From Rhypophila decipiens (lineage: Eukaryota > Ascomycota > Sordariomycetes > Sordariales > Naviculisporaceae): DNA of 64,000 bases. The notes under the pieces are model-generated. The model was given only the letters and a program-made list of their open reading frames with translations. It did not search any database and was not told the origin of the DNA. Both the position numbers and the translations under genes were made by a program. This document shows positions 33,360 to 45,005 of this stretch, one piece after another (position 1 is the stretch's first letter; the number at the start of each line of letters is the position of its first letter). The stretch spans positions 186,001 through 250,000 of the forward strand of contig MU858062.1 in assembly GCA_033297075.1 (NCBI GenBank), in the 5' to 3' direction.

Positions 33360-35129
33360 ATGTCATCATCCTCATCCGACGCCGCCAGCAGCGAATTTCT
33401 CACACAGTCATACTCCCGGCTACGAGCCCTTGTCTCAGCTCGAGTCGCCCAAGAGACCACGATCCCAACTCCCGCATCCATCCAGGCGGCAGTCTCTTCC
33501 CTCCCTGTACCCTCTCATACTGGCCCCAGCAAAGCAACATCCCAACATCAGCATCAACACGACAGCAACCACGACAACAACAACAACAACAACAACAACA
33601 GCAACAACAACAGCAACAACAACAGCAACTCCATCCTCCCAACCAAAGGCCTAGGCCAAGAAGCAACCATCTCCCACCTCCACGAATTCACCTCGGCCTC
33701 TCTAAACGCCCAATCCCTCAGCAGCAGATACTTTGGCTTCGTGACAGGGGGAACCCTCCCCATAGCCGAAGCAGCAGACAACATCGTCTCAGCATGGGAC
33801 CAGAACGTCGCCGTCCACCTGCCCTCCCACTCAGGCTCAACCTTCCTCGAAGATGCCGCCCTGACTATGCTCTCCGATCTTCTCGCCCTACCGAGTGATG
33901 ATTTCTCAGCGCGGACATTCACCACCGGCGCAACAGGGAGTAATATCATGGGCCTGGCATGTGCCCGCGAGGGTGTTATATCCGCCCGTCTTCCCGCGGG
34001 TGAGGAGGGCGAGGGCGTAGCAGAACTAGGCCTCCTGCAAGCCTGCCAAAGGGCCGGTATCAAAGAAATCCAAATTCTGACATCCATGTCGCACTCTTCC
34101 CTGTCCAAAGCAGCCAGCCTCGTCGGTCTAGGACACAACGCAACCAAACAACTCCCAGCCAGCCCAGAAGAGCCATGGCGTCTAGACCTGGACGCGGTAG
34201 AGCGTGAGCTGGCCAGGGAACAAGACGAAGGGGTGGTCAGTATCATCGTCATCAGCGCGGGCGAGGTCAACACGGGCCGATTCGCCCTTCATGCGTTGGA
34301 TATGCCCAAGCTGGAGAGCCTAGCGAGGAGGTATAGATCGTGGATTCACGTCGACGGCGCATTTGGGATATTCGCCCGAGCTCTTCCCAAGACGGACGAG
34401 TTCCTCCATCTTCATGCTTGTGTGGCTGGGCTGGAGCTTGCGGATAGTATCACTGCTGATGGGCACAAGCTTTTGAACGTAGTATGTGCGCCCTATCATT
34501 TTACTCCTCAAAAAAGCAAGCATCTTGGTTTTGGTTGGGAAAAGGTAACCCATCGTATTTTCTGACACGGTCTTCTTCTATCTCATGAAATGTAGCCCTA
34601 CGACACAGGTATCTTCTTCTGCCGCCATCCAGCCATCGTGAACCAGGTGTTCAGAAACCCCAACGCCGCCTATCTAGCATCAGGAGCGTTCGGCGAGACC
34701 CCTGCCATTCCCAGCCCGCTAAACAACGGCATCGAAAATTCACGCCGCTTCCGCGCCTTGCCCGTCTATGCCGTTCTGCTCAGCGAAGGACGCGAAGGGA
34801 TAGCTGCCATGCTAGCTCGCATGGTGTTTCTCGCACGAGAGATTGCTCGCTTCATTCGAGACTCGGAGCACTACGAATGGCTGCCTGACCCAAATGCGTC
34901 CCCGGAACAGACACACATCATTATTCTGTTCCGTGCCAAGAACCCAGAGCTGAACGAAGTGCTCACAGAACGAATCAACGAGACTCGCCGAATGTTTGTG
35001 AGCGGGACATCGTGGAAGGGTCGAAAAGCAGTCCGTATAGCGGTAAGTAACTGGCGCGTTGACGTCGAGAGGGATCTAGCCGTGGTGAAAGAGATATTGC
35101 TTGCCGTGGCCTCGTCGTCGTTGGAATAA
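33360..35129 (+). CDS. PLP-dependent group II decarboxylase (aromatic amino acid decarboxylase-like)
   Basis: Fold type I PLP decarboxylase of the DDC/tyrosine decarboxylase family, predicted to release CO2 from an aromatic or related amino acid to give an amine. Two exons (33360-34481, 34596-35129) give 551 residues. Visible are FTTGATGSNIMGLACAREG (PLP phosphate region), the PLP aspartate D332 in WIHVDGAFGIFA, and the catalytic lysine K370 in TADGHKLLNV, 38 residues later as usual. The second exon carries PYDTGIFFCRHP and the C-terminal domain. Residues about 65-92 are a His/Gln/Asn insertion, including an Asn tract from an AAC triplet repeat (33575-33625). The same DNA reads as Gln or Thr in other frames. 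Specificity (tyrosine, tryptophan or other) cannot be read from the sequence. Confidence 0.92.
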
Positions 35130-35448
35130 AAACAAGGGTATCTAAAAGGTACAGCTATGCATAGACGCAGATAGTGGAAAAAGATTCGTTGAAATTCGGA
35201 CCCTGGTGATTCTGCTGTGGATCCCAGGCTGTGTGTTGTTTTGTCCCCAGCGTTCCGTCTGAACAGCGCGGGACAGACCAATTCATCGGGTCAATGCGAA
35301 GGTGACCGAATCCCAAGCCATCGACCAAGAGGATTTCTGCATCCCCCCATCACTCCAACCTCGGCTCCCTCCCTACCAGCCTCCAACCCTCCTCCCCGCA
35401 GCGGCAGAAATAAAATCGAAGAGTTGCGAGCAGCCCAAGCCCCAAAAC
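35130..35448. other. Convergent intergenic region (decarboxylase / UPF0390)
   Basis: 319 bp between two stop codons. It holds only the 3' UTRs of the flanking genes; no other feature is seen. Confidence 0.6.
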
Positions 35449-35748
35449 TCAGCCAAACTTCCTGCTCCCGCCCTGGTTAACCTTCTTCCCCTTGTCGTCG
35501 ACCTTCTTATCAGCGCCCTTTTTCCTTCCCTTGCCAATCAGCTCGAGATGTCCGGCCTTCTCGCCCAGCATCGCCTCGGTTTTCGCAACCATGCCCGAGG
35601 TGAACTTCTTCTGCATCTTGTCGAGCGTTGTCTTTTTCGGCTTCTTGGGCTTGTTGATTGAGCCGGCCTTGTTCTTGCTGCCGTGGAAGGTTTTGCCCGC
35701 TTTGCCTGGGTTGGGCGTTGCGTTCTTTTTTAGGCCGCCTTGCGCCAT
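35449..35748 (-). CDS. UPF0390 (DUF2462) small basic protein
   Basis: A 99-residue, Lys-rich intronless protein beginning MAQGGLKKN, with [20 protein letters not shown] and a basic C-terminus. This matches the conserved eukaryotic UPF0390/DUF2462 family, which includes the human C19orf53 (Leydig cell tumour 10 kDa homologue). The family is poorly characterised; its charge and composition suggest nucleolar or RNA association, which is inference. It is convergent with the decarboxylase and divergent from the Kelch gene. Confidence 0.9.
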   Translation of the reverse strand: MAQGGLKKNATPNPGKAGKTFHGSKNKAGSINKPKKPKKTTLDKMQKKFTSGMVAKTEAMLGEKAGHLELIGKGRKKGADKKVDDKGKKVNQGGSRKFG

Positions 35749-36730
35749 CTTTGCAGTTTCGGTATTGGCTCCTCGTAGTTTTTAAAAGGGTCGACTTTTT
35801 TGTCCCTGTTGAGTAGACAAGGGAAGATCTGAGTGGGCCAATATTCTCGAGGTAGACGGAAAGAATTGACCCAGAAGCAAGGGTTGATAGTGGAAGTCGG
35901 CCCTCGAGGTGTTTGAGTTTGCGATGAGCAGGTGGGATAGCTGCTAAGAAATAAAAAACATGTGCCCCGTCTCACCGCCCTCCTTATCTTATCAGCACAC
36001 CAGGGATACGGTATACACTACTCAATACGGATACATCAGAACATGTAATATTTCATTCACCGTAATCATCAGCGGACAGCGACTCCTACCCCGCAGCCCA
36101 TGACGCAACTCCTTCTTCTCGGCCCCTCGGGCAATGCAGCTTGAAGTATTCATCACAGATTCTCTTTCAAACCAAGAACTTGTATATATTCCGAGTTTTA
36201 AAAATACCCAAAAGCCTCTGACAGTGTCTATATCATATTTGCCAATTCAAAGCTCATTCTCATATCTTCCTGAAATCCGACATCGTTCTCTAGTGTAGCT
36301 TTCCAACAAAATCCGGAATCCATCACAACAGCTGAGCTCGGGTGTTGTACCATAGCACTGCCTCGAACTTTCACTCCCATTGAAGACCCCATTGGATACT
36401 CCTGACCCTTCAAGCAGGAGGATCTCGGACTTGTGTAGATCGGACGGCGGTACCAACCAACATACATGAAACTGGGCCAGCTCCGTAACGTCATACGATA
36501 TATTAAATACTAGCTCTTCGACCTGCCCTGTCTGCTCACTTTCAGCTCTCACATTTATATCATCTTCACTTCTCCTGATCTCAGTTGATCTCCAACAATT
36601 ATACTATCCCCTTATAAGTGGCCTGGCAATTTGTATACCATTTCTACGAGTTCAATTCAAAGCCCACATTTACTTAGCACCTTACTACCCTGCCTCACTG
36701 TCCCACTTACATCCAAGTTCGTACGCAATC
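35749..36730. other. Divergent intergenic region (UPF0390 / Kelch)
   Basis: About 980 bp, AT-rich in the middle, that must hold both promoters. No gene is supported. Confidence 0.55.
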
Positions 36731-38521
36731 ATGGACTCGTTCAAATCCCTAAAACGTCGAGCAACCGACCTGGTCCAATCCCTCCCACAATCCCTCCCCG
36801 CGATGCCCGCGATGCCGAATCTCGGACGGGGAGGGAAGGGACATGGACACCACAGCATGAAAGGCACCTGGGAGAAGATCTCAGTGCCCACCCTGCCCCG
36901 GTCCTCTCACTCGGTAGACATCGTCAGCGGGACAGTCTACATATTCGGCGGTGAGATCGAGCCACGCAAACCAGTCGACAATGACATGCACGCCGTCACC
37001 TTACCTTCAAGCGGTGCCCAGGCAGATTACTACGCCATCAAGGCCAAGCCCGCAGGGTCTGTATCAAAACCCCAACAGGAAGAAGGAAAAGCAGACAAGG
37101 GCAAAGCCAAAGACGAAGGCCCAGAGCTAGGCTCCGTCCCCTCTCCCCGGGTAGGCCACGCAACAGCGGTAATCGGCCACCGCATCTTCCTCTTCGGCGG
37201 TCGAGGCGGGCCAGACATGACGCCCCTCGAAGAAAACGGACGAGTCTGGGTCTTTGACAGCCGCAGCAGAAGCTGGTCCTATCTCGACCCAGTCCTCCCG
37301 GTAGCCCCGCAATCCTCCTCCTCCTCGGGCCCACCCGTCCCTCCAGCCCGGAGTTTCCACTCCGCCATAGCCACCGAGAAACCCGACGATTTAACCCCCC
37401 ACCCAGCCCATCATCAGTCTCACCATCCTCGCCCAGTCCCAGGTCAGGGAGTAGGTTCCCAGATCCGCCAACTCACCCGTGCAGATTCCTGGAGAGACTG
37501 GGCAAAAGGCGACTCGGACCAAGTTGGAATCCCTCAACGTCCCATCGTAGGCAGCGTAGCGGAGCGCGCCACAGACCCAGACGCAGATGGCTACGGCACG
37601 TTTATAATCCACGGCGGCTGTCTCTCTGACGGTACACGAACCAACGACCTCTGGGCATTCGACGTCGCTTCTCGGGTATGGCAGCGACTGCCCGACGCAC
37701 CGGGAAAACCCCGGGGCGGAACTGCTCTCGCGCTTAGCAAAAGCCGGCTTTATCGATTTGGCGGGTTCAACGGGGAGAATGAAGAAGGTGGCCAGTTGGA
37801 TTACCTCGAATTAGTCACTGAATCCTTCCATGATGCGTATGTTTCTGGCGGCGGCGAGCAGGAAGTTGCTGTTTCGGCGCGGCATAATCCGGGCTGGCAG
37901 AGTTTTTTGCAGGGAAGAGAAAATGTGGGGTATAAAGAGGTTGATCCTGCTGAGAAGCCGCTCACTGTTGGGGAGAAGGAGGAAGAGGAGGCTTGGCCTG
38001 GCGCCAGGAGTGTTGCCTCTCTAGAGGCAATTACTGTCGGAGGTGGGCGTGAGTATCTTGTCCTGATGTTGGGGGAACGGGATCCGTCAGAAGATGGTGG
38101 GCATAATGGTGCTGGCAAGTTTTGGGATGATGTCTGGGTCTTTCAGGTCCCTTCGCAGCATATGACTGCTGCTAGTTTGACGGATGGGTTGCTTAGTGCT
38201 GTTGGGAGGAAGAGTGGTGAGGGGAGGTGGTATGTATTATTCTTCCTTTCTTTTTATTTGTAGTTTTCCATTTCTGTGTGGTGGTTTGGGCGAAAAAATG
38301 GTGAACCATTGAGTGCTAATAGTCATTTGATAAACAGGTACAAAGTCGAGACGGGCCCGTATGACGACGAAGACGATGCTTCCCTCCCTGGACCGGGTCC
38401 TCGCGGGTGGATTGCCAGCGGGACGATGGGCGAGTTGGAGGAGAATGGCATCGTCATTTGGGGCGGCTTGGATTCAGGCAACAAGCGCCTTGGTGATGGG
38501 TGGATTTTTAGACTTGGTTGA
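36731..38521 (+). CDS. Kelch-repeat (galactose-oxidase-like beta-propeller) protein
   Basis: Two exons (36731-38229, 38338-38521) give 560 residues. Kelch blades are visible from the double-Gly and downstream aromatic pattern: SHSVDIVSGTVYIFGGEIEP, GHATAVIGHRIFLFGGRGG, GYGTFIIHGGCLSDGT with NDLWAFDVASRVWQRLP, and GTALALSKSRLYRFGGFNG. The short last exon adds the closing blade (ENGIVIWGGLDSGN, RLGDGWIFRLG). Loops between blades are long and rich in Pro, Ser and His. No signal peptide or catalytic copper site is seen, so a cytosolic protein-interaction scaffold is more likely than an oxidase. The partner is unknown. The exon junction (GTATGT donor, AACAG acceptor) restores a conserved Trp-Tyr. 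Confidence 0.9.
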
Positions 38522-38984
38522 AAGCATCTACCAAGCTCGTCAGGTAAGTTGGGATCCTGAACAGGAATACTGGGAAAATGGCGTTTTGCCAAGGTGGATA
38601 GGTGTTCTGGGATGGGAAATAAGGAAACCTACGGAGTCAAGGTGAACTGTAAAATCATTGAATGAAAGCAAGGGGGAAACAGCAAACAGACCCCTTACCT
38701 ACGAATGATATGAATGGTCCGTGATAGCTTTCTCATCGACGGGGTTTCCTTTTGGTATCCCCTCACATCTTGGTTTAATTTATGCCATGCCATGCACGTC
38801 AAAGACTGGATCTGAAAGTTTGTTCTGTTTGTTTGTACATCACCGTCTATCGGTGGCTAAGAGATAATTCACATCGCCCGCCATCATTCACCTCGTTCGT
38901 CTGCCTGCCCTCAAAGTTAAAAACAAAAAATAACAAAGGAACGGTTCTTTCCCAATTTATTTTTTCTTGCCTTGTAAAACAAAT
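38522..38984. other. Convergent intergenic region (Kelch / complex I 24 kDa)
   Basis: 463 bp between two stop codons. AT-rich with no other feature seen. Confidence 0.6.
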
Positions 38985-39947
38985 CTACAAATCCGCCCTC
39001 GTAGTCTCAACACCCCAAGGCTCACTCGTCAAGCACGTAATCCCCTTGCTATTCTCGCACGTATCTCGTCCACCCCCTTGCACACCAGGCTTGGGCGCCT
39101 TGCTCGCATCGCCGACGCTCGCTTTCAGAGCATCAAGAAGAGACTTGGTAGTCTCGGGCGTCAGGTCCTCGTAGTACTCGTCGTTGATCTGCACCATGGG
39201 GGCGTTGACGCATGCCCCGAGACATTCCACCTCGATGAAAGTGAACAGACCGTCGGCGGTGGTCTCGCCTTGCTTGATTCCTAGGTTCTCCTTGATGGCC
39301 TTGACGATGGCGTCGCTTCCGCAGCCTCCGAGTTGGCATGGTGTCTGTAAAAGAGTTAGCTTTCGAGCTCTAATCCGCCTCCCTTGCTCCCATTCATCCA
39401 ATTAATACAACAGTTGGACGTGAAAGAAAAACATACAGTCGTGCAAGCCTGAACGTGAAACTTGCCCACCGGCGTCCGGTTGTACATGGTATAAAAAGAG
39501 GCCACCTCGTAGACTCGCATGGGGGGCATCTCCAGGATGCGCGCCACCTCGTTCATGACGCTGATGCTGGTGAAGCCGTGCTGGCGCTGGCCGAGGTCCA
39601 GGATCGGCATGACGGCCGCCTTCTTGTACTGCGGCGGGTATCGCTTCAGGATCTCGGTGATGATGGCCTCGTTCTCGGGCGTGAACTTGAAGGGCAGGTT
39701 CGGGTTGTTATCCGGCGTGTTGCGGTGCTACAAGATCGGAAAATGGGACTGATTAGAACAGATACAATGCAATTGGTAACTTTTGCCCCTCGGATGTTCA
39801 AAACTAACTCACCACCATGAGAACATCGCTTTGCCTCGCCGCCGCGACGCTGAATGCGCGGTTCTGGACCACCCGTGATGATGATGCCCGGCATCCCGAC
39901 CGGACAACGGCCGTCCGCATAAGCAGCGGTGCAATTTTGCTTGCCAT
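38985..39947 (-). CDS. nuo-24: NADH:ubiquinone oxidoreductase 24 kDa subunit (NDUFV2 homologue)
   Basis: Peripheral-arm subunit of mitochondrial complex I that carries the binuclear cluster N1a next to the NADH-oxidising subunit. Three exons (39947-39813, 39727-39437, 39344-38985) give 261 residues. The N-terminus ([18 protein letters not shown]) is an Arg/Ser-rich mitochondrial presequence. The 2Fe-2S ligands are C140 and C145 (ACTTTPC) and C183 and C187 (ECLGAC). Other conserved blocks are [29 protein letters not shown] and [18 protein letters not shown]. An upstream in-frame ATG near 40226 exists but would put unrelated sequence before the presequence. Confidence 0.97.
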
Positions 39948-41657
39948 GGCTGCGATGGTTGTGAAGCAATGGCAAGGAGATCTGTCGGTCGGCGGAGACG
40001 GGAAGGTCGAGATGTCGTTGCGGGCTTGGATTATCGATTTCGTAGCTTCATCCAAGAACGCTGCTGCTGTGACAAAGGCCGCGGAATGATTGGTCCGCAG
40101 GAGCTGCCAAGCGAGCGAGCTCTCGCTCGGTGGCTGAAATTGTGGCACCGCATCTGGGAGGTCCCGCCTGCCCGGGCGGTGCAGTGCCTGCATGTTAAGC
40201 TTCAATTCCCGGCCTCCTTGCATCAACAGTTCACCAGTTCACTGCAGCAAAAATAAGAGAAAAATTGTCATTTATCAAAGTTCTGTCACAGTTCGTTTAT
40301 TTCTTTATACTGTCGGCCTTTCTTGTGGTTCAATCAATAGAACAATTCTCGACATGAATGTATCTACACTCCGTTGAGTCTCCATATTTTTAGCTCAAGA
40401 TCGCGGCTCAACCATCCCACCCAAAGATCGTGCAATCCAGATTTCTCCCCTTTCGGCTTCTCACTCACGATATACATGAATGGTGGAAGTTTATGCCATA
40501 AGAAAACAAGGACAACACCACTTGCATCAAAGCCTCGTTAATCCAGAACATCGAGTGATGTCAGCTCCTTCAATTCTCCATGCATTCCGTCTCGCACTCA
40601 CAGAGGCTCACATCGCTTAGACCAGCCGTCATGCTCAACATCACCATCTTTTTCGGCGCTTCAAGTATGTACTTGCCGTTCGTGGCAACTCCGTACTTCG
40701 GAGTTCGGAACTGGTTCCTCTGATCACCTGTTCTAGGTAGTCCATCTAAATAAGCACGCGCCATTTTGACTTGCAGTGTGGTTCGCACTCTCCCAACTCT
40801 TGGAATCCCGGGTTATTCTTGTCCTACCTTTGCTCGTTTACATGATCCTAATGGCATAAATGATATGCTCACGAGCGTGGGCATCTCGGCTGGCCCATGC
40901 CGTTATTTATCTTCCCCTTCTGGTTGGTGGCAATTCATGCCCATCCCCAAGAGGCAGGCAGTCCTCTGATCGGCAAGCCGCCTGATGACTGTTCCTATAG
41001 ACGAAACTGCATCTTCTCACTTTACCCAGGCTTATTATATGGAAGCTTCTTCCGCCTTGGTTCATCTTTCGATGCGATTTTTCAGTTCGGCTGGGAATCC
41101 TGGGGTTGCGTCGAGGTCCCCATGACATGACTGGCCCGGTTAATAAGCCAGTGTGACGGGTGCAATGCCCAAACGGCATTGATATTGGGGTGCTAGGTGT
41201 TAATGGGAGGCAACACAAGCCTGTCAACCCGTATTGACGGACTCTCGGTTGTATATGCCACCACAACTTCAGCGCAATATGCTGGCCCGTTTATCTGAAT
41301 AGATTGTTGCGCATGCGAAAGTCTGGGGCCCCGCCATCTTAGGACTACCGACCCTGCAAGCCACCTTCGGCATAGCATCCAGCGTCTAACCATTTGTCAC
41401 CAACACTTGTCAAAGCAGGGTTTGGGCGTGGAATATCCAATATACACGCCGCTCTTTGAGTTGTTCGGGACTCTGAACTCGGTGCCTTTCTCGGAGCGAC
41501 AAGGCCAGTTCGAAAATGGCACCGCCTCACGTCGGCCAAGACTTCTGATGATCGTGTATAAATAGGGGGCGATGGGACCTCTCGTCTCTAGATGTGAAGA
41601 CCAGCCGCATCACGCAAACTCGACAGTCTCCATATCTTGGCCCTCGAAACTGCCACC
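39948..41657. promoter_or_regulatory. Divergent region holding the AA9 promoter
   Basis: 1.7 kb between complex I 24 kDa and the AA9 gene. No other gene is supported. TATAAATA at 41557-41564 sits 94 bp upstream of the AA9 start. GGCTTATT occurs at 41029-41036 and inverted at 41142-41149 (GGCWWW-type, like Xyr1/XLR-1 sites). CTGGGG at 41324-41329 fits the CreA consensus. Factor assignment is inference. Confidence 0.5.
41557..41564 (+). promoter_or_regulatory. TATA box of the AA9 gene
   Basis: Perfect TATAAATA 94 bp upstream of the AA9 start codon, a normal distance for a strongly inducible fungal secreted-enzyme gene. I noticed no comparable TATA box before the housekeeping genes in the window. 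Confidence 0.7.
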
Positions 41658-42456
41658 ATGAAGCTGTCTCTCGCATCTCTGTTGACCTACGGCCTGGCCG
41701 TAGAGGCACACACCATCTTCCAGGTGAGAAGAACCTTGAAACATATCAGTGGATGGGCATGATACTGACTCTGGTATTAAGAAACTCTCCGTCAACGGCA
41801 AGGACAACGGCCAGCTCACTGGCATCCGGGCGCCCAATAACAACAACCCCGTCCAAGATGTCAACAGCGCCAATATGGTCTGCGGGCAGTCGGGGAGCAA
41901 ATCCGGATCGGTGATCAATGTTGCCCCCGGCGATAGACTCGGAACGTACTGGGGCCATGTCATCGGCGGTGCACAGTTCGCCAACGACGCCGACCATCCC
42001 ATCGCCAAGTCACACAAGGGACCTGTCATGGCCTACCTCGCCAAGGTCGACAATGCCGCGTCGGCCAGCACGAGCGGCCTCAAGTGGTTCAAGATCTGGG
42101 AGGACGGCTTCGACACGGGCAGCCGCAAGTGGGGCGTCGACAATATGATCTCGAACCAGGGCTGGACGTACTTCAACCTCCCTAGCTGCATCGCTCCCGG
42201 TCAATATCTCTTGCGCGCCGAGATCATTGCCCTTCACTCGGCCAAGAACCAAGGCCAGGCACAGTTCTACCAGTCCTGCGCGCAGATCAACGTCTCTGGC
42301 TCGGGCACCTTCACTCCTTCGTCGACCGTCAGCTTCCCTGGCGCGTACAAGGCCAACGACCCTGGCATTCTCGTCAGCATTTACGGAAAGACGGGACAGC
42401 CGGATAATGACGGAAAGCCATATACTATCCCAGGACCGAAAGTAATCTCATGCTGA
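41658..42456 (+). CDS. AA9 lytic polysaccharide monooxygenase (former GH61)
   Basis: Secreted copper enzyme that oxidatively cleaves cellulose or related glucans. Two exons (41658-41723, 41782-42456, 58-nt intron) give 246 residues. The signal peptide is residues 1-17, cleaved before H18 (VEA|HTIFQ). H18 and H100 (in KSHKGPV) form the copper histidine brace, Y185 (QAQFYQSC) is the axial tyrosine, and H174 and Q183 are the conserved second-sphere residues. C158 and C188, plus C56, are candidate disulphides. The mature protein is one AA9 domain, with no CBM1 and no Ser/Thr linker. C1 or C4 regioselectivity cannot be read by eye. The gene stands alone, without other carbohydrate-active genes nearby. 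Confidence 0.97.
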
Positions 42457-44534
42457 GAGAGAGGCGAGGCCGGAAATGAGAGGCGGACGTCATGTGGAGA
42501 GGTCGGCGTTTGGTAAGGGGGGATCCTGTCGCTGTATATAGTGCATAGTAAACTTTCTCGGAGAAAGGCGGACTGTAGGCTTTTCGCAAGTCGGTCAGGC
42601 GTCGCTGCTGTGGCGGCTTACATATAGGCAAATCAACACTGAGAACGCCATCATAAGCGAAGTGTCGAAAGAGTGGAAGTGCATGTGAACAACGTCACGC
42701 GAGGGCTTATATGGCTGAAAGTCAAAGACGTTTTCGCGGCTGTATGCGACGAGTCGAGGGACGTGTCGAATGAAGAACCGCCCAATTGCTGTTCTACATG
42801 TAGTCGTCTGGAAGTCTCGGAATGAAGTCATGGACCAGGCGTCGAAGGTTTCTTAAGACAATGGAGCCGTGACGAAAACGTGGAGTCGTGGACCTTCAAA
42901 AGGGTGGATGTCGGTGGAAACATGAACCACAGAACTGGGGTTTCTCGGGAAAGCTGGAGCACGATGGATACCGTTTAGCTAATGACCAGGGCCAAGGAAG
43001 CCAAGGCGAGATGCCGAGAAACAGGGATGCTGTTAGTGCAGTTAGTTAGTGAAAGTTTTAACGACAAGCAAAACAGAGAGTGGCTGTGGTGTTGCGCAAA
43101 GCCTTGGTGAACCCTTGGTGAAGCCTTGGGAAATGGACCACCGAGATGAGATGCATGGCGCTCATATACGGGCTTGGTACATAACCTCCCTCATCGCAGC
43201 GCATATGTACATTACTGTATATATAAGGAAACGGTCCATAGCTTTGACATGCGGGCAACTTTGTACTTGACAAGTTCAGGGTCCGGCAAGCCTTGGTTGA
43301 GATTACTCATCGCCCTCGAATACTAATTCCCAGCATGTCCGGAGACGCATTTCGAGATTGGATATGCCCGGGTCATGCCCGTGTCCCACGCTATCGTCTT
43401 GCAGTAATCAGAGCGAAAGAGCGAGGTCCCGGTAATCGATAAGGTTCTCGAACTGGTATTGACCCTTGCGAGCGGCATCCGGCCTGGTACTTTGGAGCAC
43501 TGTCGGTCGAATGAGAGGTCAGGTTGTACACGTGTATATCGGACGATGGGATTGGCCAATGGCTGGTTGGCGTCATGATTCAAGCTTCACAGTGAAGACT
43601 TGCCCGATCCAGGGTATGGAACCGACTGGCCCTCTTTTGGGTAATGATGTGAACCCGAAGCTTTCCGTGCCATGTCCCACAATTCCAAAATGGAGATGAG
43701 TCGTGCTTCTCGACCTCTTGCATTCACAGTGCTGCGCGGTTTTTCAGTTGCGTCTGTTGAAATATCGTGGAACTCCGTTGTCCCGTCCACGTTGTTTCCG
43801 TCGAAAAACTCTCGAGGGCTTCAACATGATCGCACATTCCCCACAATGTAGGCTAGACACCATCTCTTTAGTGGACCACAAGGGAACGCCGTTCTGCCTT
43901 GGGCCGGTGTAAGTGGATTTGGCTGGGACACTAACCTTGGCAGCTTGCCCGATTTCCTCGCCTTTTGAGCGGGTGTGACTGCCCCGCCTAGGCCCGTGGC
44001 TCTTTGCCATCCCTTGTTGTTGTCGCCCTTGCCTTGCCCACGCCGCTGTCACCGAGTTTACTGCGTAATTCTCTGCTGGTTGCGGCACTGCAGCAAAATC
44101 GCCTGTCGACTGTGGTGAAATTCCCGCACTGAATGGCAAGCAAACCCTGTCGTCCCGCCCCTCCCGTTGGTCACCCACCTGGCAGAGCTCGCCCCAAGCC
44201 GTTTGGTTTATTTTGTTTCTCGATCCCCCCCATGTCTTGAGCTTCTCTCACCTCTTTCCTTTTCCCTTCTGCAACCTCACTTGACAGTCAACCCCGAAGA
44301 AGAATTTCTGCCCTCAATCCAAGAGTCTTCGTCTTTGCGATTCGTACCTGCCCACGAATTGTTTTCTTCCCCCAAGTCTCGTGTTGTTCGTTATATACCT
44401 ATCGGCGAGTCCTCCTCACTCGTCTCATACCATCCATCACATCCACTTGTTCTTGGCAGAGAACCTTCGTGATCAAACCCCGAGCTTCGCGCGACTTCAT
44501 TCACCACCTTACATCAAGCTCAAACTTCACACCT
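42457..44534. other. Intergenic region between AA9 and the small membrane protein gene
   Basis: About 2.1 kb. Short ORFs on both strands show no domains, including a 144-codon one at 43744-44178 (-). The right part (44200-44530) is CT-rich and is probably promoter and leader of the downstream 65-residue gene. Confidence 0.5.
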
Positions 44535-44798
44535 GTAAGCACCTTCCTTACTCTTTCTTTGCATCAATTGATGAAAGCACCGTTTTCATCCATGCCCATG
44601 ATACCTTGACAGCAACCTGCGCGGTGCTGTCTCTTCCACACCCCCGCTCCGTGGCTGTCGCGAATCGCACTTCTGCCCTCTGGAACAAACATTGGCTTGC
44701 CAAGCTGCGCCTCATACCTCACAGTGGTTCTCAACCCGAACCGCGTTTCTACACTACCGCTTCTTTTCTTATCAGCAGGTACTAATACCGCATCCCAG
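44535..44798 (+). other. Probable 5' UTR intron of the small membrane protein gene
   Basis: A GTAAGC donor at 44535, a perfect TACTAAT branch site at 44780-44786 and a CCCAG acceptor ending at 44798, nine bases before the start codon. This gives a 264-nt leader intron. Splicing is inferred from the sites only. Confidence 0.6.
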
Positions 44799-44807
44799 TA
44801 ATTCACA

Positions 44808-45005
44808 ATGCCTGCCGTCAACTACTCTCTCGTCGCTCGCGACAGCTTCTCCCACCTCTTCAAGCGTGAGGAGAACTGGGCTAAACAAGAAGCCGGTGTC
44901 ATTGTCGTCTTCTGCATTGTCTTCGTTGTCGGCGTTGGTCTCATCTCCCTCTTCATCTACAAGAAGCTCGCCGCCCGCAAGGCAAGAAAGCAATCGGCTG
45001 TCTAA
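44808..45005 (+). CDS. Small single-pass membrane protein, 65 residues
   Basis: A complete 65-residue frame with strong protein-like features: a polar N-terminus (VNYSLVARDSF, KREENWAKQEAG), one hydrophobic segment at about 29-51 (VIVVFCIVFVVGVGLISLFI), and a strongly basic C-terminal tail (YKKLAARKARKQSAV). By the positive-inside rule the tail should face the cytosol. There is no cleavable signal peptide. I think similar short proteins exist in other filamentous ascomycetes, but no function is known to me. The probable leader intron just upstream supports a real transcription unit. Alternatives are a subunit of an organelle membrane complex or an ER adaptor. Confidence 0.75.
   Translation: MPAVNYSLVARDSFSHLFKREENWAKQEAGVIVVFCIVFVVGVGLISLFIYKKLAARKARKQSAV

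Noticed and set aside
33400..33666. Poly-Cys ORF antisense to the decarboxylase triplet repeat
   Set aside because: Pure consequence of reading the AAC/CAA repeat on the opposite strand.
29131..35129. Possible secondary-metabolism cluster (cupin, LaeA-like methyltransferase, PLP decarboxylase)
   Set aside because: No backbone enzyme (PKS, NRPS, terpene synthase) is present, and the next neighbours are housekeeping genes.
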